A DNA stretch of 64,000 nt from Saccharomycodes ludwigii (Eukaryota > Ascomycota > Saccharomycetes > Saccharomycodales > Saccharomycodaceae): the NCBI RefSeq assembly GCF_020623625.1, contig NC_060203.1, positions 1,612,001 through 1,676,000 on the forward strand, in the 5' to 3' direction. Positions 40,430 through 53,232 of the stretch are shown in pieces; within the stretch, counting starts at the first letter, position 1; every line of letters starts with the position of its first letter. A program made the translations under genes and the position numbers. A model generated the notes under the pieces. It was not told the DNA's origin, searched no databases, and saw only the letters and a list, made by a program, of their open reading frames with translations.

Positions 40430-41525
40430 CTCAAGCATTTATTACTATGTGGTTTCTTTCCATATTGAATATCATACGGAACTTGCTTTTGAAGAGATAA
40501 CAAAAAAAAAAAGTCTAGAATAATTTTTTTACGCTTTAATGATTTAGGCTCAATATCCTGCATTAGTAATAATCACTACGCTTTAATCTGACAAACAAAA
40601 ATTGCATATGATTAAAACAGCAACAGCAATTAGGGCTCGACTATTTTTATAAAGTGTTTTTTTTTTTTTTACCCCTACCACAAAACAACTACCCTTTTTT
40701 TCCTTTTTTGTCGAAAAATAAAATCAAAAGAAACAAATAGAACCAAGAATAATAATAACAATAATAATGATAATAAAATAAATAATTTATTTAATTTCCT
40801 AAGATTATAAACACCACGTGAAGGACTAAATTTTATCTGAGGGGGGAAGAAAGAAAAAAAGAAAGAAAATTAATAATAGGAAAAGGTTTTCTTAAATTTA
40901 TGATTGCTCTAATTTGATTTGGTTGAACCACTGATGAGATATTTCCTTTTAGGTAACCTGACGGCGCCACGCAACACAAGGTATCTGTATTTATTCCATA
41001 TTTCTAATCCACTAGACATATCTGAAAACTGACACTAACACTTGGTCCTGTCACTTCGAGTACTATGGTGATGACTACAATTTTTATTTGAACCACTATC
41101 ACTTTGGCCCTGCTGCTCTTTTTTTTTGTGATAATTGGCTTCTTGTCCTTGCAGATGGTGGGTCATTGTATTGGGACATCATTGAAATGTCTTGTTACTG
41201 TTCACCACCATACTTTATGTTATCCACTTTCCCACTACCATATAGGAAGCTGGTGGGTAGATTTTTAGTCTTTTTAGCATGCATTTTATGGGGACCATGA
41301 TCGATACTAAATGTAGTATCTAATGTTTCTAAATGTCTTGATATGACATCGATCGTGATGTCTTCAACCGTCTTATTAAAAGGTTTATTCAATTTTTTGA
41401 TTATATATATATAATCCTTATCTTCATCTACATTTAGGCATTCTTAGGGTTTTCAAAAAGAATGGGAAGACAATTTCTCATTTTAAATTCTCAAGTGGAA
41501 GCGATAGTCCGATTGTACGTAATTT
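40430..41525. other. Spacer with an unclassified coding relic
   Basis: No intact gene. The left 500 bp is AT-rich promoter-like DNA with a CACGTG near 40815. On the minus strand around 41040-41400 there is a protein-like stretch (for example VEDITIDVISRHLETLDTTF) that ends abruptly and has no recognisable family. It may be an old fragment of a mobile element. It abuts the left end of hAT copy B. Confidence 0.3.
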
Positions 41526-41529
41526 TGTA

Positions 41530-43080
41530 AACCGGTGGACCAAGAGTGCGTCCACGCGAATATATAAAACAATATTTAGGGCGGATAAAAAGTGTAGCAA
41601 AACATGATCAATTCTTTATTCCGTAATCCTTTCTAATCCCTTGTCGGACAAAATACGATAACCTTGCCAAAATATATGAAAAAACTTTGTATTTCCTCAT
41701 TTTTTGTCATAAAACCTTGCATTTTCTCATTTTCTCTATATAAATTCGTTCACATTATTAATAGGTTAAAAGCTTTATCACTAAAAAAAAAAAAAAATTA
41801 ATATAAGGTTTATCAATACCTTTTTTTTGTTTTAACGCCAAATCTTTTCCCTATACTAATTTTTAAATAAATTGGAATGAAAGCTTCATTAATACAACAC
41901 GTATCATGTCCAGAGAAAAAGTATATGATAGAAATGTCACAAAATAACGTTACACAGTCTAAGAAAGATTATGAAACACTTCAAGACATTGATGCCACCA
42001 ACGAAGGTGTATCTGAGACAACAATCGCTATTACAAATGCTAGTACCGCTCCTTTGAATGATTTGGAAGAAACCATTGTTGATAATTCTGTTAACAACAC
42101 TGATACTATTCACACCACTGCCATCACTAGTACTGCCTTGGTTAGCAGTAACAGAGGGAAAAAAAAATACCACTGAATTTGAATATACTGGGTTAACTGA
42201 ATCACAAGTACTAACTTTGAGATGGTATCCAAAACATTCGGCACTAAACAGTAAATGGGAAACATGGACATATCAGGATTTCAAGCCAACATTAAAAAAA
42301 GAATTGGCAACTGAATTGTTAATTGGTAATAAGGATCTATTTTATTTCACTTGTAAACATCCTGGGTTTAATACTAAACGTTCATTAAAAAGAAAAGGAC
42401 CATCAAATTCCGCCTTAACAAACCATCTTAAATTTGTGCATTTAGTTAATAATAAAAAATACCCAGCATCTTATCTGGCCAAAAAATAAGAAATAAGGGA
42501 TAAATCTATATCGCAAAAATTAACAACATTACTAGTTAATACAAATTCACCAGTTGCTATTTTTGAAAATAGTGGACGAACAGGCAAATTAACACTTGAG
42601 GAACTTGCTAAAAGCTGTAACGATTTGTCCATTTTGTATTCGCGTAAATATACATAATTTCATACTCTAGTAGCACAAATGAATGAAAAGTATGAAAAAA
42701 GGACGGTTTTAAAATTATTCACACCTATGAATAAGGAATTTAATATTGTTCTCAATTATTGAAATATTGACTTTAATGTTGATCAGTTTATTCAATGATT
42801 TACCACGAAGGTTATGGAAGACAATTCTATTCAAACAATCCATGATTATTGGACTTTAAGGACTGATGACCATTACGTAGCATTTAATGCACATTTTTTG
42901 AATAAGGCTAATTAGCTGCAAGTATTTTTATTAGGGTTTTTATCACAAAACAAAAAAACTTTGAGCACCAAGAAGTCTTTGAATATGGTAAAAAAAGAGT
43001 TAGGAAATATAAATTTTTATCCAAAAATTCCTTTTTTTTTTTTTTTTTTTTCTTTTTTTTTTTATTGTAAAATTTTTATG
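41530..43080 (+). mobile_element. Decayed hAT-type DNA transposon, copy B (5' half)
   Basis: It is nearly identical to copy A over 42062-42625 (against 36519-37075) and more loosely related on both sides. It keeps the N-terminal part that is missing from copy A's open frame (41877-42176, from MKASLIQHVSC) and about 170 bp of internal sequence that copy A lost. The 3' half is gone: similarity stops in a poly-T run near 43030. Both copies share a frame break at a run of nine A near the BED finger, so the break either predates their duplication or is a slippage site. Same orientation as copy A. Confidence 0.75.
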
Positions 43081-44922
43081 TATTTTCAAGATGACCCATT
43101 TTTAAATTCCGTGGAAATAGTTGAAGAGTTAACGTTTTTTGTTACATTACATCAAATTTTATATTGCTATTTTTAAATCAGTGCTTTAAAAAAAAAAGAC
43201 TTGTAGTATTATTTTTAATTATAAGCTTTATATAGATACAATCGCTATTATTATTATTGTTATAAACAAATATTTATCATTATAAATATTCAAAGCTCTG
43301 ATAATAACGAAATATATTAGGTCTTTTTAAATAAAAAAATAACAATCATAAAAAAATCTCGACGAGGAATGATATATATATTATCTTAGTCATAGGTAAA
43401 TATAAATATATATTAAATGAGCATTTATATTTTTGCTCAGTATTGTTTTAATAGCAAGTTTTTTTTTAAAACTTTTTTATTTTTAATAAAAATAGAGGTT
43501 ATTAAACTTAGTTTAACAGAAAGAAGTGTATGATTGTTACCTAAAAGACGAATCATTGAGATTAAAAATATATCAATCAAAATGTTCTATATATAATATT
43601 AAGTATTTAAATATTATAGAAGGGGAAAGAAGAATTAGTATAGAGTACTAAAAACACATATAATGCATGATAAACTAAATAGAAAAGATATGTTTAGTTA
43701 TATGAGTTCAATTTTCCCCAATATTTTCTTTTTGCCAAGTTTTTAGAACGTTAATAACTTATAAATAAATATCAACATGGCCACTTATTAGATGCTATGT
43801 TACTATCACAAATTATAATATAATTGTAAAATCTGAATTTTTTAAAGAGGGATAATTTAATAGGAACTTGTCTAACTTTTATTTGTCAGCAGTGTTTGGT
43901 TATATTCTGATATAATCCACTAAACTGTTTGATGGGGAATTTAGTAGTTATTCCGATTCTTTGCATAATACTCATCTATATAATATCCGATTTTTTTTTC
44001 TTTTTCATTTAATTTACGCGCGCAAATAAATATCTCCGTGTGTGTTAATTTCTTAGTCTGTCTAATATTTTTTTTTTTTCCTTCATGCAGAACAGAAAAA
44101 TGGAAAAGGAAAAAAAAATTATGTCGTATATAAAATGTTCACGCTTAAAAACAAAAAAAATTTTTTTTTTCATTTTTGGAAAATGACGAACGGCACATCA
44201 TCAAAAAAGAAAAAAAACAAAAAAGTTTGTTGAAAAATTATTAACAATATAAATATAATGGAACACTTTTCTTTTCATGTTTCTCGAATTGGTCAAAACC
44301 ACACTATTTTCACAAAAGAAAGTTGGGGTATTTCAGAAACAAAAAGAAAATAAACTGTAAAATAACAATTAAAGCCGCAAAGTGATTATATATATAGTAA
44401 ATATGTGATTTTTATTGAAATTTACTCACACAATTTAATTCTTTTATTCATGTTGAAAGCCTTTTTTAATTAACACTAAATAATTTAACCCTAATAAAAA
44501 AAAATTTTTTTTTAAGTGAAAACAATTAAAGTATTCTACATTCGTTCTGGTTAAAAAATCGAAAAATGTATACAAAATTGAAAATATAAATATTACATTA
44601 TGATATTTATTTTACTGTATGATTTTTGTAAGTGAAAACAGACAATTGAAATAAAATCAATTGTATCTGAATTTTTTTTTATCTTAAAACACAATGGAAA
44701 TTATTTTTTTTGCGTTTAAAAAAATAAAACTAAAATTAAGATACAAATTGATTTTAAATTTTTAATAGATATAAAAAAGAAAATTATTATATAAATAGAA
44801 ACATTTTTGAGTATTTAGTTTTTTTAATTTCTATTTTCAACATTTAATAATTCAAATTTTCCAAGTATAAATTAAATCAAAAAAATTCAAAAAAGAAAAA
44901 CAACTTTTGGTAATTAACGGGA
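43081..44922. other. Long upstream region of the flocculin gene
   Basis: About 1.8 kb of AT-rich DNA without a gene, which is the promoter side of the flocculin. FLO genes of S. cerevisiae also have unusually long promoters. Poly-A/T tracts occur near 44065-44170 and 44500-44515. No specific site recognised. Confidence 0.4.
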
Positions 44923-47900
44923 ATGTTAACTAGTAATTATAAACAAGGGGTTTTAATATTAGTCCTTTTTTTATTACAATGGTCAAAAAACATTTATGTC
45001 CAAGCAGCGGTTGATTCCAATGGTGGTTGTAATCCGATTTCAAAACCTAGTAATGGGTTTAAGGTGAGATGGTTTCCCTATAATATTTACGATACAACAA
45101 CTTATACAAGTAGAGAATATATGGCATATGGCTATTATCAAAATTCAAAACCTTATCACGAGCAAAATGGTATTACCTCCGTCATAATTCAGTCAGGATT
45201 TCCTTGTCAATATAATGAAAATGATCCATCTCAGTACTACCTCTGTAACGGTGAACCTGATCAACAAGGAACAAATTGGCATTGTCCATATCAATATGGA
45301 CATGATGCTACACTTTGTTATAATGATAACCAACTTCCTTACACTTTACCAGTAATTTTTGATTACAATACAACATTCACTAATTTTACAATGGAACTTA
45401 CTGGTTACTTTTTAGCACCACAAACTGGTTCTTACACCTTTACATTAGGATATGTTGATGATTCTGCTGGCTTGTTGTTCGGCGAAAATGCATTTGGATG
45501 TTGTCAGCAAAATGATATTACTGCATCAACAACTAATTTTTTGGTGGATGCAATTAAAAATTGGCATGTGGGAATACAAAATTATGCTGTGGCTAAAATA
45601 ACAATGAACGCTGGGTCATACTATCCAATAAGAATTGTATTTTCAAACGCAATTACTAAAGCAAGTTTGTTTTTTACAATAAGTTTGCCCGATGGAACTC
45701 TTCTTGATGATATGACCAATTATATATTTACCTTTGATGAAGAAGAGTCATATTGTCCAGCTGCTGAAGATGTTACCACCACATACACACCATGGACTGG
45801 CACATATACATCTACTATTGGTACTAGTTTAACCACCAGTATTGGATCAGATGGTATTCCAACAACCTCTACTATCTACACAGACCAGGTTGAGACTACC
45901 TACACACCATGACGGTTAATAGGTACTACTACTACTTACACACCATGGACCGGTACATACACATCTACTATTGGTACTAATGTTACCACCAGTGTTGGTG
46001 CAGATGGTATTACAACCACCTCTACTATCTACACAGTTGAGACTCCAGAAGTTGAAGGTACTACTACCACTTACACACCATGGACCGGTACATACACATC
46101 CACTATTGGTACCAGTGTTACCACCAGTGTTGGTTCAGATGGTATTCCAACTACCTCCACTATCTACACAGTTGAGACTCCAGAAGTTGAAGGTACTACT
46201 ACTACTTACACACCATGGACCGGTACATACACTTCCACTATTGGTACCAGTGTTACCACCAGTGTTGGTTCAGATGGTATTACAACCACCTCTACTATCT
46301 ACACAGTTGAGACTCCAGAAGTTGAAGGCACTACTACTACTTACACACCATGGACCGGTACATACACTTCCACTATTGGTACCAGTGTTACCACCAGTGT
46401 TGGTTCAGATGGTATTCCAACTACTTCCACCATCTACACAGTTGAGACTCCAGAAGTTGAAGGTACTACTACCACTTACACACCATGGACCGGTACATAC
46501 ACTTCCACTATTGGTACCAGTGTTACCACCAGTGTTGGTTCAGATGGTATTACAACCACCTCTACTATCTACACAGTTGAGACTCCAGAAGTTGAAGGTA
46601 CTACTACTACCTACACACCATGGACCGGTACATACACATCTACTATTGGTACCAGTGTTACCACCAGTGTTGGTGCAGATGGTATTACAACCACCTCTAC
46701 TATCTACACAGTTGAGACTCCAGAAGTTGAAGGCACTACTACTACTTACACACCATGGACCGGTACATACACTTCCACTATTGGTACCAGTGTTACCACC
46801 AGTGTTGGTTCAGATGGTATTCCAACTACTTCCACCATCTACACAGTTGAGACTCCAGAAGTTGAAGGTACTACTACCACTTACACACCATGGACCGGTA
46901 CATACACTTCCACTATTGGTACCAGTGTTACCACCAGTGTTGGTTCAGATGGTATTCCAACAACCTCTACTATCTACACAGTTGAGACTCCAGAAGTTGA
47001 AGGTACTACTACTACTTACACACCATGGACCGGTACATACACTTCCACTATTGGTACCAGTGTTACCACCAGTATTGGATCAGATGGTATTACAACCACC
47101 TCTACTATCTACACAGTTGAGACTCCAGAAGTTGAAGGTACTACTACTACCTACACACCATGGACCGGTACATACACTTCCACTATTGGTACCAGTGTTA
47201 CCACCAGTGTTGGTTCAGATGGTATTCCAACTACTTCCACCATCTACACAGTTGAGACTCCAGAAGTTGAAGGTACTACTACCACTTACACACCATGGAC
47301 TGGTACATACACTTCCACTATTGGTACCAGTGTTACCACCAGTGTTGGTTCAGATGGTATTCCAACAACCTCTACTATCTACACAGTTGAGACTCCAGAA
47401 GTTGAAGGTACTACTACCACTTACACACCATGGACCGGTACATACACTTCCACTATTGGTACCAGTGTTACCACCAGTGTTGGTTCAGATGGTATTCCAA
47501 CTACTTCCACCATCTACACAGTTGAGACTCCAGAAGTTGAAGGTACTACTACCACTTACACACCATGGACCGGTACATACACATCTACTATTGGTACCAG
47601 TGTTACCACCAGTGTTGGTGCAGATGGTATTACAACCACCTCTACTATCTACACAGTTGAGACTCCAGAAGTTGAAGGTACTACTACCACTTACACACCA
47701 TGGACCGGTACATACACATCTACTATTGGTACCAGTGTTACCACCAGTGTTGGTGCAGATGGTATTACAACCACCTCTACTATCTACACAGTTGAGACTC
47801 CAGAAGTTGAAGGCACTACTACTACTTACACACCATGGACCGGTACATACACTTCCACTATTGGTACCAGTGTTACCACCAGTGTTGGTTCAGATGGTAT

Positions 47901-50900
47901 TCCAACAACCTCTACTATCTACACAGTTGAGACTCCAGAAGTTGAAGGTACTACTACTACTTACACACCATGGACCGGTACATACACTTCCACTATTGGT
48001 ACCAGTGTTACCACCAGTATTGGATCAGATGGTATTACAACCACCTCTACTATCTACACAGTTGAGACTCCAGAAGTTGAAGGTACTACTACTACCTACA
48101 CACCATGGACCGGTACATACACTTCCACTATTGGTACCAGTGTTACCACCAGTGTTGGTTCAGATGGTATTCCAACTACTTCCACCATCTACACAGTTGA
48201 GACTCCAGAAGTTGAAGGTACTACTACCACTTACACACCATGGACTGGTACATACACTTCCACTATTGGTACCAGTGTTACCACCAGTGTTGGTTCAGAT
48301 GGTATTCCAACTACCTCCACTATCTACACAGTTGAGACTCCAGAAGTTGAAGGTACTACTACCACTTACACACCATGGACCGGTACATACACTTCCACTA
48401 TTGGTACCAGTGTTACCACCAGTGTTGGTTCAGATGGTATTCCAACAACCTCTACTATCTACACAGTTGAGACTCCAGAAGTTGAAGGTACCACTACTAC
48501 ATACACACCATGGACTGGTACCTACACATCTACTATTGGCACTACTGTAGTTACAACTACTGGTACTGATGGCAAACCAACCACCTCTACCACCTACACA
48601 GTTGAGACTCCAGAAACCAACGGTGTCACAACTACCTATACTCCATGGACTGGTACAATTACTTCCACTATTGGCACTACTGTAGTTACTACTACTGGTA
48701 CTGATGACAAACCAACCACCTCTACCACCTACACAGTTGAGACTCCAGAAACCAACGGTGTTACAACTACGTACACACCATGGACTGGTACATACACTTC
48801 CACTATTGGCACTACTGTAGTTACAACTACTGGTACTGATGGCAAACCAACCACCTCTACCACCTACACAGTTGAGACTCCAGAAACCAACGGTGTTACA
48901 ACTACGTACACACCATGGACTGGTACATACACTTCCACTATTGGCACTACTGTAGTTACTACTACTGGTACTGATGGCAAACCAACCACCTCTACCACCT
49001 ACACAGTTGAGACTCCAGAAACCAACGGTGTCAGAACTACCTATACTCCATGGACTGGTACCTACACATCTACTATTGGCACTACTGTAGTTACAACTAC
49101 TGGTATTGATGGCAAACCAACCACATCTACCACCTACACAGTTGAGACTCCAGAAACCAACGGTGTTACAACTACGTACACACCATGGACTGGTACATAC
49201 ACTTCCACTATTGGCACTACTGTAGTTACTACTACTGGTACTGATGGCAAACCAACCACCTCTACCACCTACACAGTTGAGACTCCAGAAACCAACGGTG
49301 TCACAACTACCTATACTCCATGGACTGGTACAATTACTTCCACTATTGGCACTACTGTAGTTACAACTATTGGTACTGATGGCAAACCAACCACCTCTAC
49401 CACCTACACAGTTGAGACTCCAGAAACCAACGGTGTTACAACTACGTACACACCATGGACTGGTACATACACTTCCACTATTGGTACCAGTGTTACCACC
49501 AGTGTTGGTTCAGATGGTATTCCAACAACCTCTACTATCTACACAGTTGAGACTCCAGAAGTTGAAGGTACCACTACTACATACACACCATGGACTGGTA
49601 CCTACACATCTACTATTGGCACTACTGTAGTTACAACTACTGGTACTGATGGCAAACCAACCACCTCTACCACCTACACAGTTGAGACTCCAGAAACCAA
49701 CGGTGTTACCACCACTTATGTTCCATGGACTGGTACAATTACTTCCACTATTGGCACTACTGTAGTTACAACTACTGGTACTGATGGCAAACCAACCACC
49801 TCTACCACCTACACAGTTGAGACTCCAGAAACCAACGGTGTTACAACTACGTACACACCATGGACTGGTACATACACTTCCACTATTGGCACTACTGTAG
49901 TTACTACTACTGGTACTGATGGCAAACCAACCACCTCTACCACCTACACAGTTGAGACTCCAGAAACCAACGGTGTCACAACTACCTATACTCCATGGAC
50001 TGGTACAATTACTTCCACTATTGGCACTACTGTAGTTACTACTACTGGTACTGATGACAAACCAACCACCTCTACCACCTACACAGTTGAGACTCCAGAA
50101 ACCAACGGTGTTACAACTACGTACACACCATGGACTGGTACATACACTTCCACTATTGGCACTACTGTAGTTACAACTACTGGTACTGATGGCAAACCAA
50201 CCACCTCTACCACCTACACAGTTGAGACTCCAGAAACCAACGGTGTTACAACTACGTACACACCATGGACTGGTACATACACTTCCACTATTGGCACTAC
50301 TGTAGTTACTACTACTGGTACTGATGGCAAACCAACCACCTCTACCACCTACACAGTTGAGACTCCAGAAACCAACGGTGTCAGAACTACCTATACTCCA
50401 TGGACTGGTACCTACACATCTACTATTGGCACTACTGTAGTTACAACTACTGGTATTGATGGCAAACCAACCACATCTACCACCTACACAGTTGAGACTC
50501 CAGAAACCAACGGTGTTACAACTACGTACACACCATGGACTGGTACATACACTTCCACTATTGGCACTACTGTAGTTACTACTACTGGTACTGATGGCAA
50601 ACCAACCACCTCTACCACCTACACAGTTGAGACTCCAGAAACCAACGGTGTCACAACTACCTATACTCCATGGACTGGTACAATTACTTCCACTATTGGC
50701 ACTACTGTAGTTACAACTATTGGTACTGATGGCAAACCAACCACCTCTACCACCTACACAGTTGAGACTCCAGAAACCAACGGTGTTACAACTACGTACA
50801 CACCATGGACTGGTACATACACTTCCACTATTGGTACCAGTGTTACCACCAGTATTGGATCAGATGGTATTACAACCACCTCTACTATCTACACAGTTGA

Positions 50901-53232
50901 GACTCCAGAAGTTGAAGGTACTACTACTACCTACACACCATGGACCGGTACATACACTTCCACTATTGGTACCAGTGTTACCACCAGTGTTGGTTCAGAT
51001 GGTATTCCAACAACCTCTACTATCTACACAGTTGAGACTCCAGAAGTTGAAGGTACCACTACTACATACACACCATGGACTGGTACCTACACATCTACTA
51101 TTGGCACTACTGTAGTTACAACTACTGGTACTGATGGCAAACCAACCACCTCTACCACCTACACAGTTGAGACTCCAGAAACCAACGGTGTTACCACCAC
51201 TTATGTTCCATGGACTGGTACAATTACTTCCACTATTGGCACTACTGTAGTTACAACTACTGGTACTGATGGCAAACCAACCACCTCTACCACCTACACA
51301 GTTGAGACTCCAGAAACCAACGGTGTTACAACTACGTACACACCATGGACTGGTACATACACTTCCACTATTGGTACTACTGTAGTTACAACTACTGGTA
51401 CTGATGGCAAACCAACCACCTCTACCACCTACACAGTTGAGACTCCAGAATTTAATGGTGTTAGTACCACTTATACTTTTTGGACTGGTTCATTTACCTC
51501 AACTTATTTAACTACTATATTTACTACCACTGGCTCTAATGGCAAACCAACCACCTCTACCACTTACACAGTTGAGACTCCAGAATTTAATGGCGTTAGT
51601 ACCACTTATACTTTTTGGACTGGTTCATTTACCTCAACTTATTTAACTACTATATTTACTACCACTGGCTCTAATGGATTGTCTACCACTTCCACTATCA
51701 TTTACGTTGAAACACCAGGATTTGGTTATTTCAATACTACTAGCTCTAAATCATCTCCATTGACTACTATTCCAGGTACTACCTCTACTTCTGAAACTGT
51801 TTCTCCAGTTAATCCAACTACTGAGACATCTGGATTGCCTTCTAGTGTTACAAGAACTACTGTGATTGTTACATCTGGCAGAACTATAACCTCGACTATT
51901 GTCACATGCGATGCTACTACCACCACTGTTCCAAACAATAGCAACAACAATAATGGTGGTTCTAACAATTCCGGTTCCGAAGTTTATTCTGTTAGTTCTG
52001 AGACTTCCAATACACCAGTTACTGTTACTAAGACTAGTGTATTCACTACATCTGGAAGTACCATTACTGCTACTATCACCTCTACTATTGTTCCAAATAA
52101 CAACAACAACAATGGTGGATCTGGTAGTTCCGAAACTGGTAATACACCAGTTACTGTTACCAAGACTAGCGTGTACACTACATCTGGTAGCACCATTACT
52201 GCTACTATCACCTCTACTATTGTTCCAAATAACAACAACAACAATGGTGGATCTGGTAGTTCCGAAACTGCTAATACACCAGTTACTGTTACTAAGACTA
52301 GTGTGTACACTACATCTGGTAGCACCATTACTGCTACTATCACCTCTACTATTGTTCCAAATAACAACAACAACAATGGTGGATCTGGTAGTTCCGAAAC
52401 TGGTAATACACCAGTTACTGTTACCAAGACTAGCGTGTACACTACATCTGGTAGCACCATTACTGCTACTATCACCTCTACTATTGTTCCAAACAACAAC
52501 AATAACAATGGTGGATCTGGTAGTTCTGAGGCTGCTAATACACCAGTTACTGTTACTAAGACTAGTGTGTACACTACATCTGGTAGTACCATTACTGCTA
52601 CTATCACCTCCACTATTGTTCCAAATAACAACAACAACAACGGTGGATCTGGTAGTTCTGAAACTGGTAATACACCAGTCACTGTTACCAAGACTAGTGT
52701 ATTCACTACTTCGGGTAGTACCATTACTGCCACTATCACCTCTACTATTGTTCCAAATGACAACAACAACAACGGTGGATCTGGTAGTTCTGAGACTGCT
52801 AATACACCAGTTACTGTTACTAAGACTAGTGTGTACACTACATCAGGTAGTACCATCACATCTGTTACTACATCTACTATTGTTCCAAACAATAATAATG
52901 AAAATGGATCAGGTTCTTCAGGCAATGCTAGTGAATATGTTGAGACTATTTCTTCTGGTTCTGTTTATACCACTGTTACCAAGAGTGCCAATGGTAACTC
53001 TGGTAATTCCGACAATGTTATTACCAAGACCACATCTGGTGGCAAAGTTATTACCACCACTATTCAATCAGAAACTGTTTCTAGCACAGCTGCTATTGAG
53101 GTTCAAAGTATTCAATCTCAACCAGCATCTAGTGGATTAATTTCTATTTACCAAGCTGGTGCTGTTTCAAACAGAATATCTACCTTCAAGATGTTCTTTA
53201 CTTTATTTGTTTTGTTTTTCAATTTATTTTAA
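44923..53232 (+). CDS. Giant Flo-type flocculin with one in-frame UGA
   Basis: One frame of 2770 codons runs from the ATG at 44923 to the stop at 53230-53232, with a single UGA at codon 330. Order: signal peptide (residues 1-28, ending VQA); PA14 lectin domain, about 33-280, like Flo1/Flo5, with paired cysteines and the calcium-binding Asp-Asp of VDDSA (179-180); 44 units of 45 residues containing YTPWTGTYTSTIG; a Ser/Thr-rich linker; seven 44-residue units; then a C-terminal hydrophobic tail fit for a GPI anchor. Such proteins sit in the cell wall and bind sugars on other cells. At the loop equal to Flo5 SNAVSWG this one has SNAITKA, so the Trp linked to sugar specificity is Lys246. The UGA splits lectin domain (329 residues) from stalk. 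It may be a new null allele, read-through or an assembly flaw. Confidence 0.85.
45793..51735 (+). repeat. Flocculin tandem array, 44 units of 135 bp
   Basis: TGG of the motif PWTG recurs every 135 bp without any length change from 45946 to 51616 (43 positions), with one more at 45793. Two subtypes exist: type A with SVTTSVGSDGI and PEVEG, about the first 20 units, and type B with TVVTTTGTDGK and PETNG, from about 48511 on. A few A units are embedded in the B part (49471; 50821-51046). The last two units are diverged (YTFWTGSF). Segment 48600-49460 is repeated at 49950-50810 with the same rare variants. Confidence 0.95.
45910..45915 (+). promoter_or_regulatory. UGA-CGG stop in a leaky context
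   Basis: The internal stop of the flocculin reads TGA CGG. UGA followed by CGG is one of the two classic UGA read-through contexts known from plant virus replicase genes. The frame goes on for 2,440 codons after it. The local sequence around 45885-45930 departs from the repeat consensus, so the stop came with a small rearrangement. Read-through here is not shown. Confidence 0.4.
52009..52932 (+). repeat. Flocculin C-terminal array, seven 132-bp units
   Basis: Seven copies of a 44-residue unit start NTPVTVTKTSV and run through TTSGSTITATITSTIVP, then an Asn run and GGSGSSE. Units alternate between endings ETG and ETA, which suggests growth by two-unit duplication. The last unit is diverged. 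The motif resembles the distal Ser/Thr repeats of Flo1-type proteins. Confidence 0.92.

Noticed and set aside
41088-41392. Short frames on both strands as a possible gene
   Set aside because: The minus-strand stretch looks protein-like but is a fragment without start, family or promoter; kept only as an unclassified relic.
45971-48550. An 859-codon open frame (Leu/Pro/Val-rich) on the plus strand inside the flocculin array
   Set aside because: It is the second frame of the 135-bp repeat. A repeat whose length is a multiple of three keeps a shadow frame open. The first frame gives the known flocculin repeat.
45793-51735. Regular repeats that might suggest a CRISPR or other spaced array
   Set aside because: Units are adjacent, in frame and encode a known adhesin repeat in a eukaryote.
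51984-52925. A 313-codon minus-strand frame and a 413-codon plus-strand frame over the C-terminal flocculin repeats
   Set aside because: Both are shadows of the 132-bp repeat. They have no domain and very odd composition.
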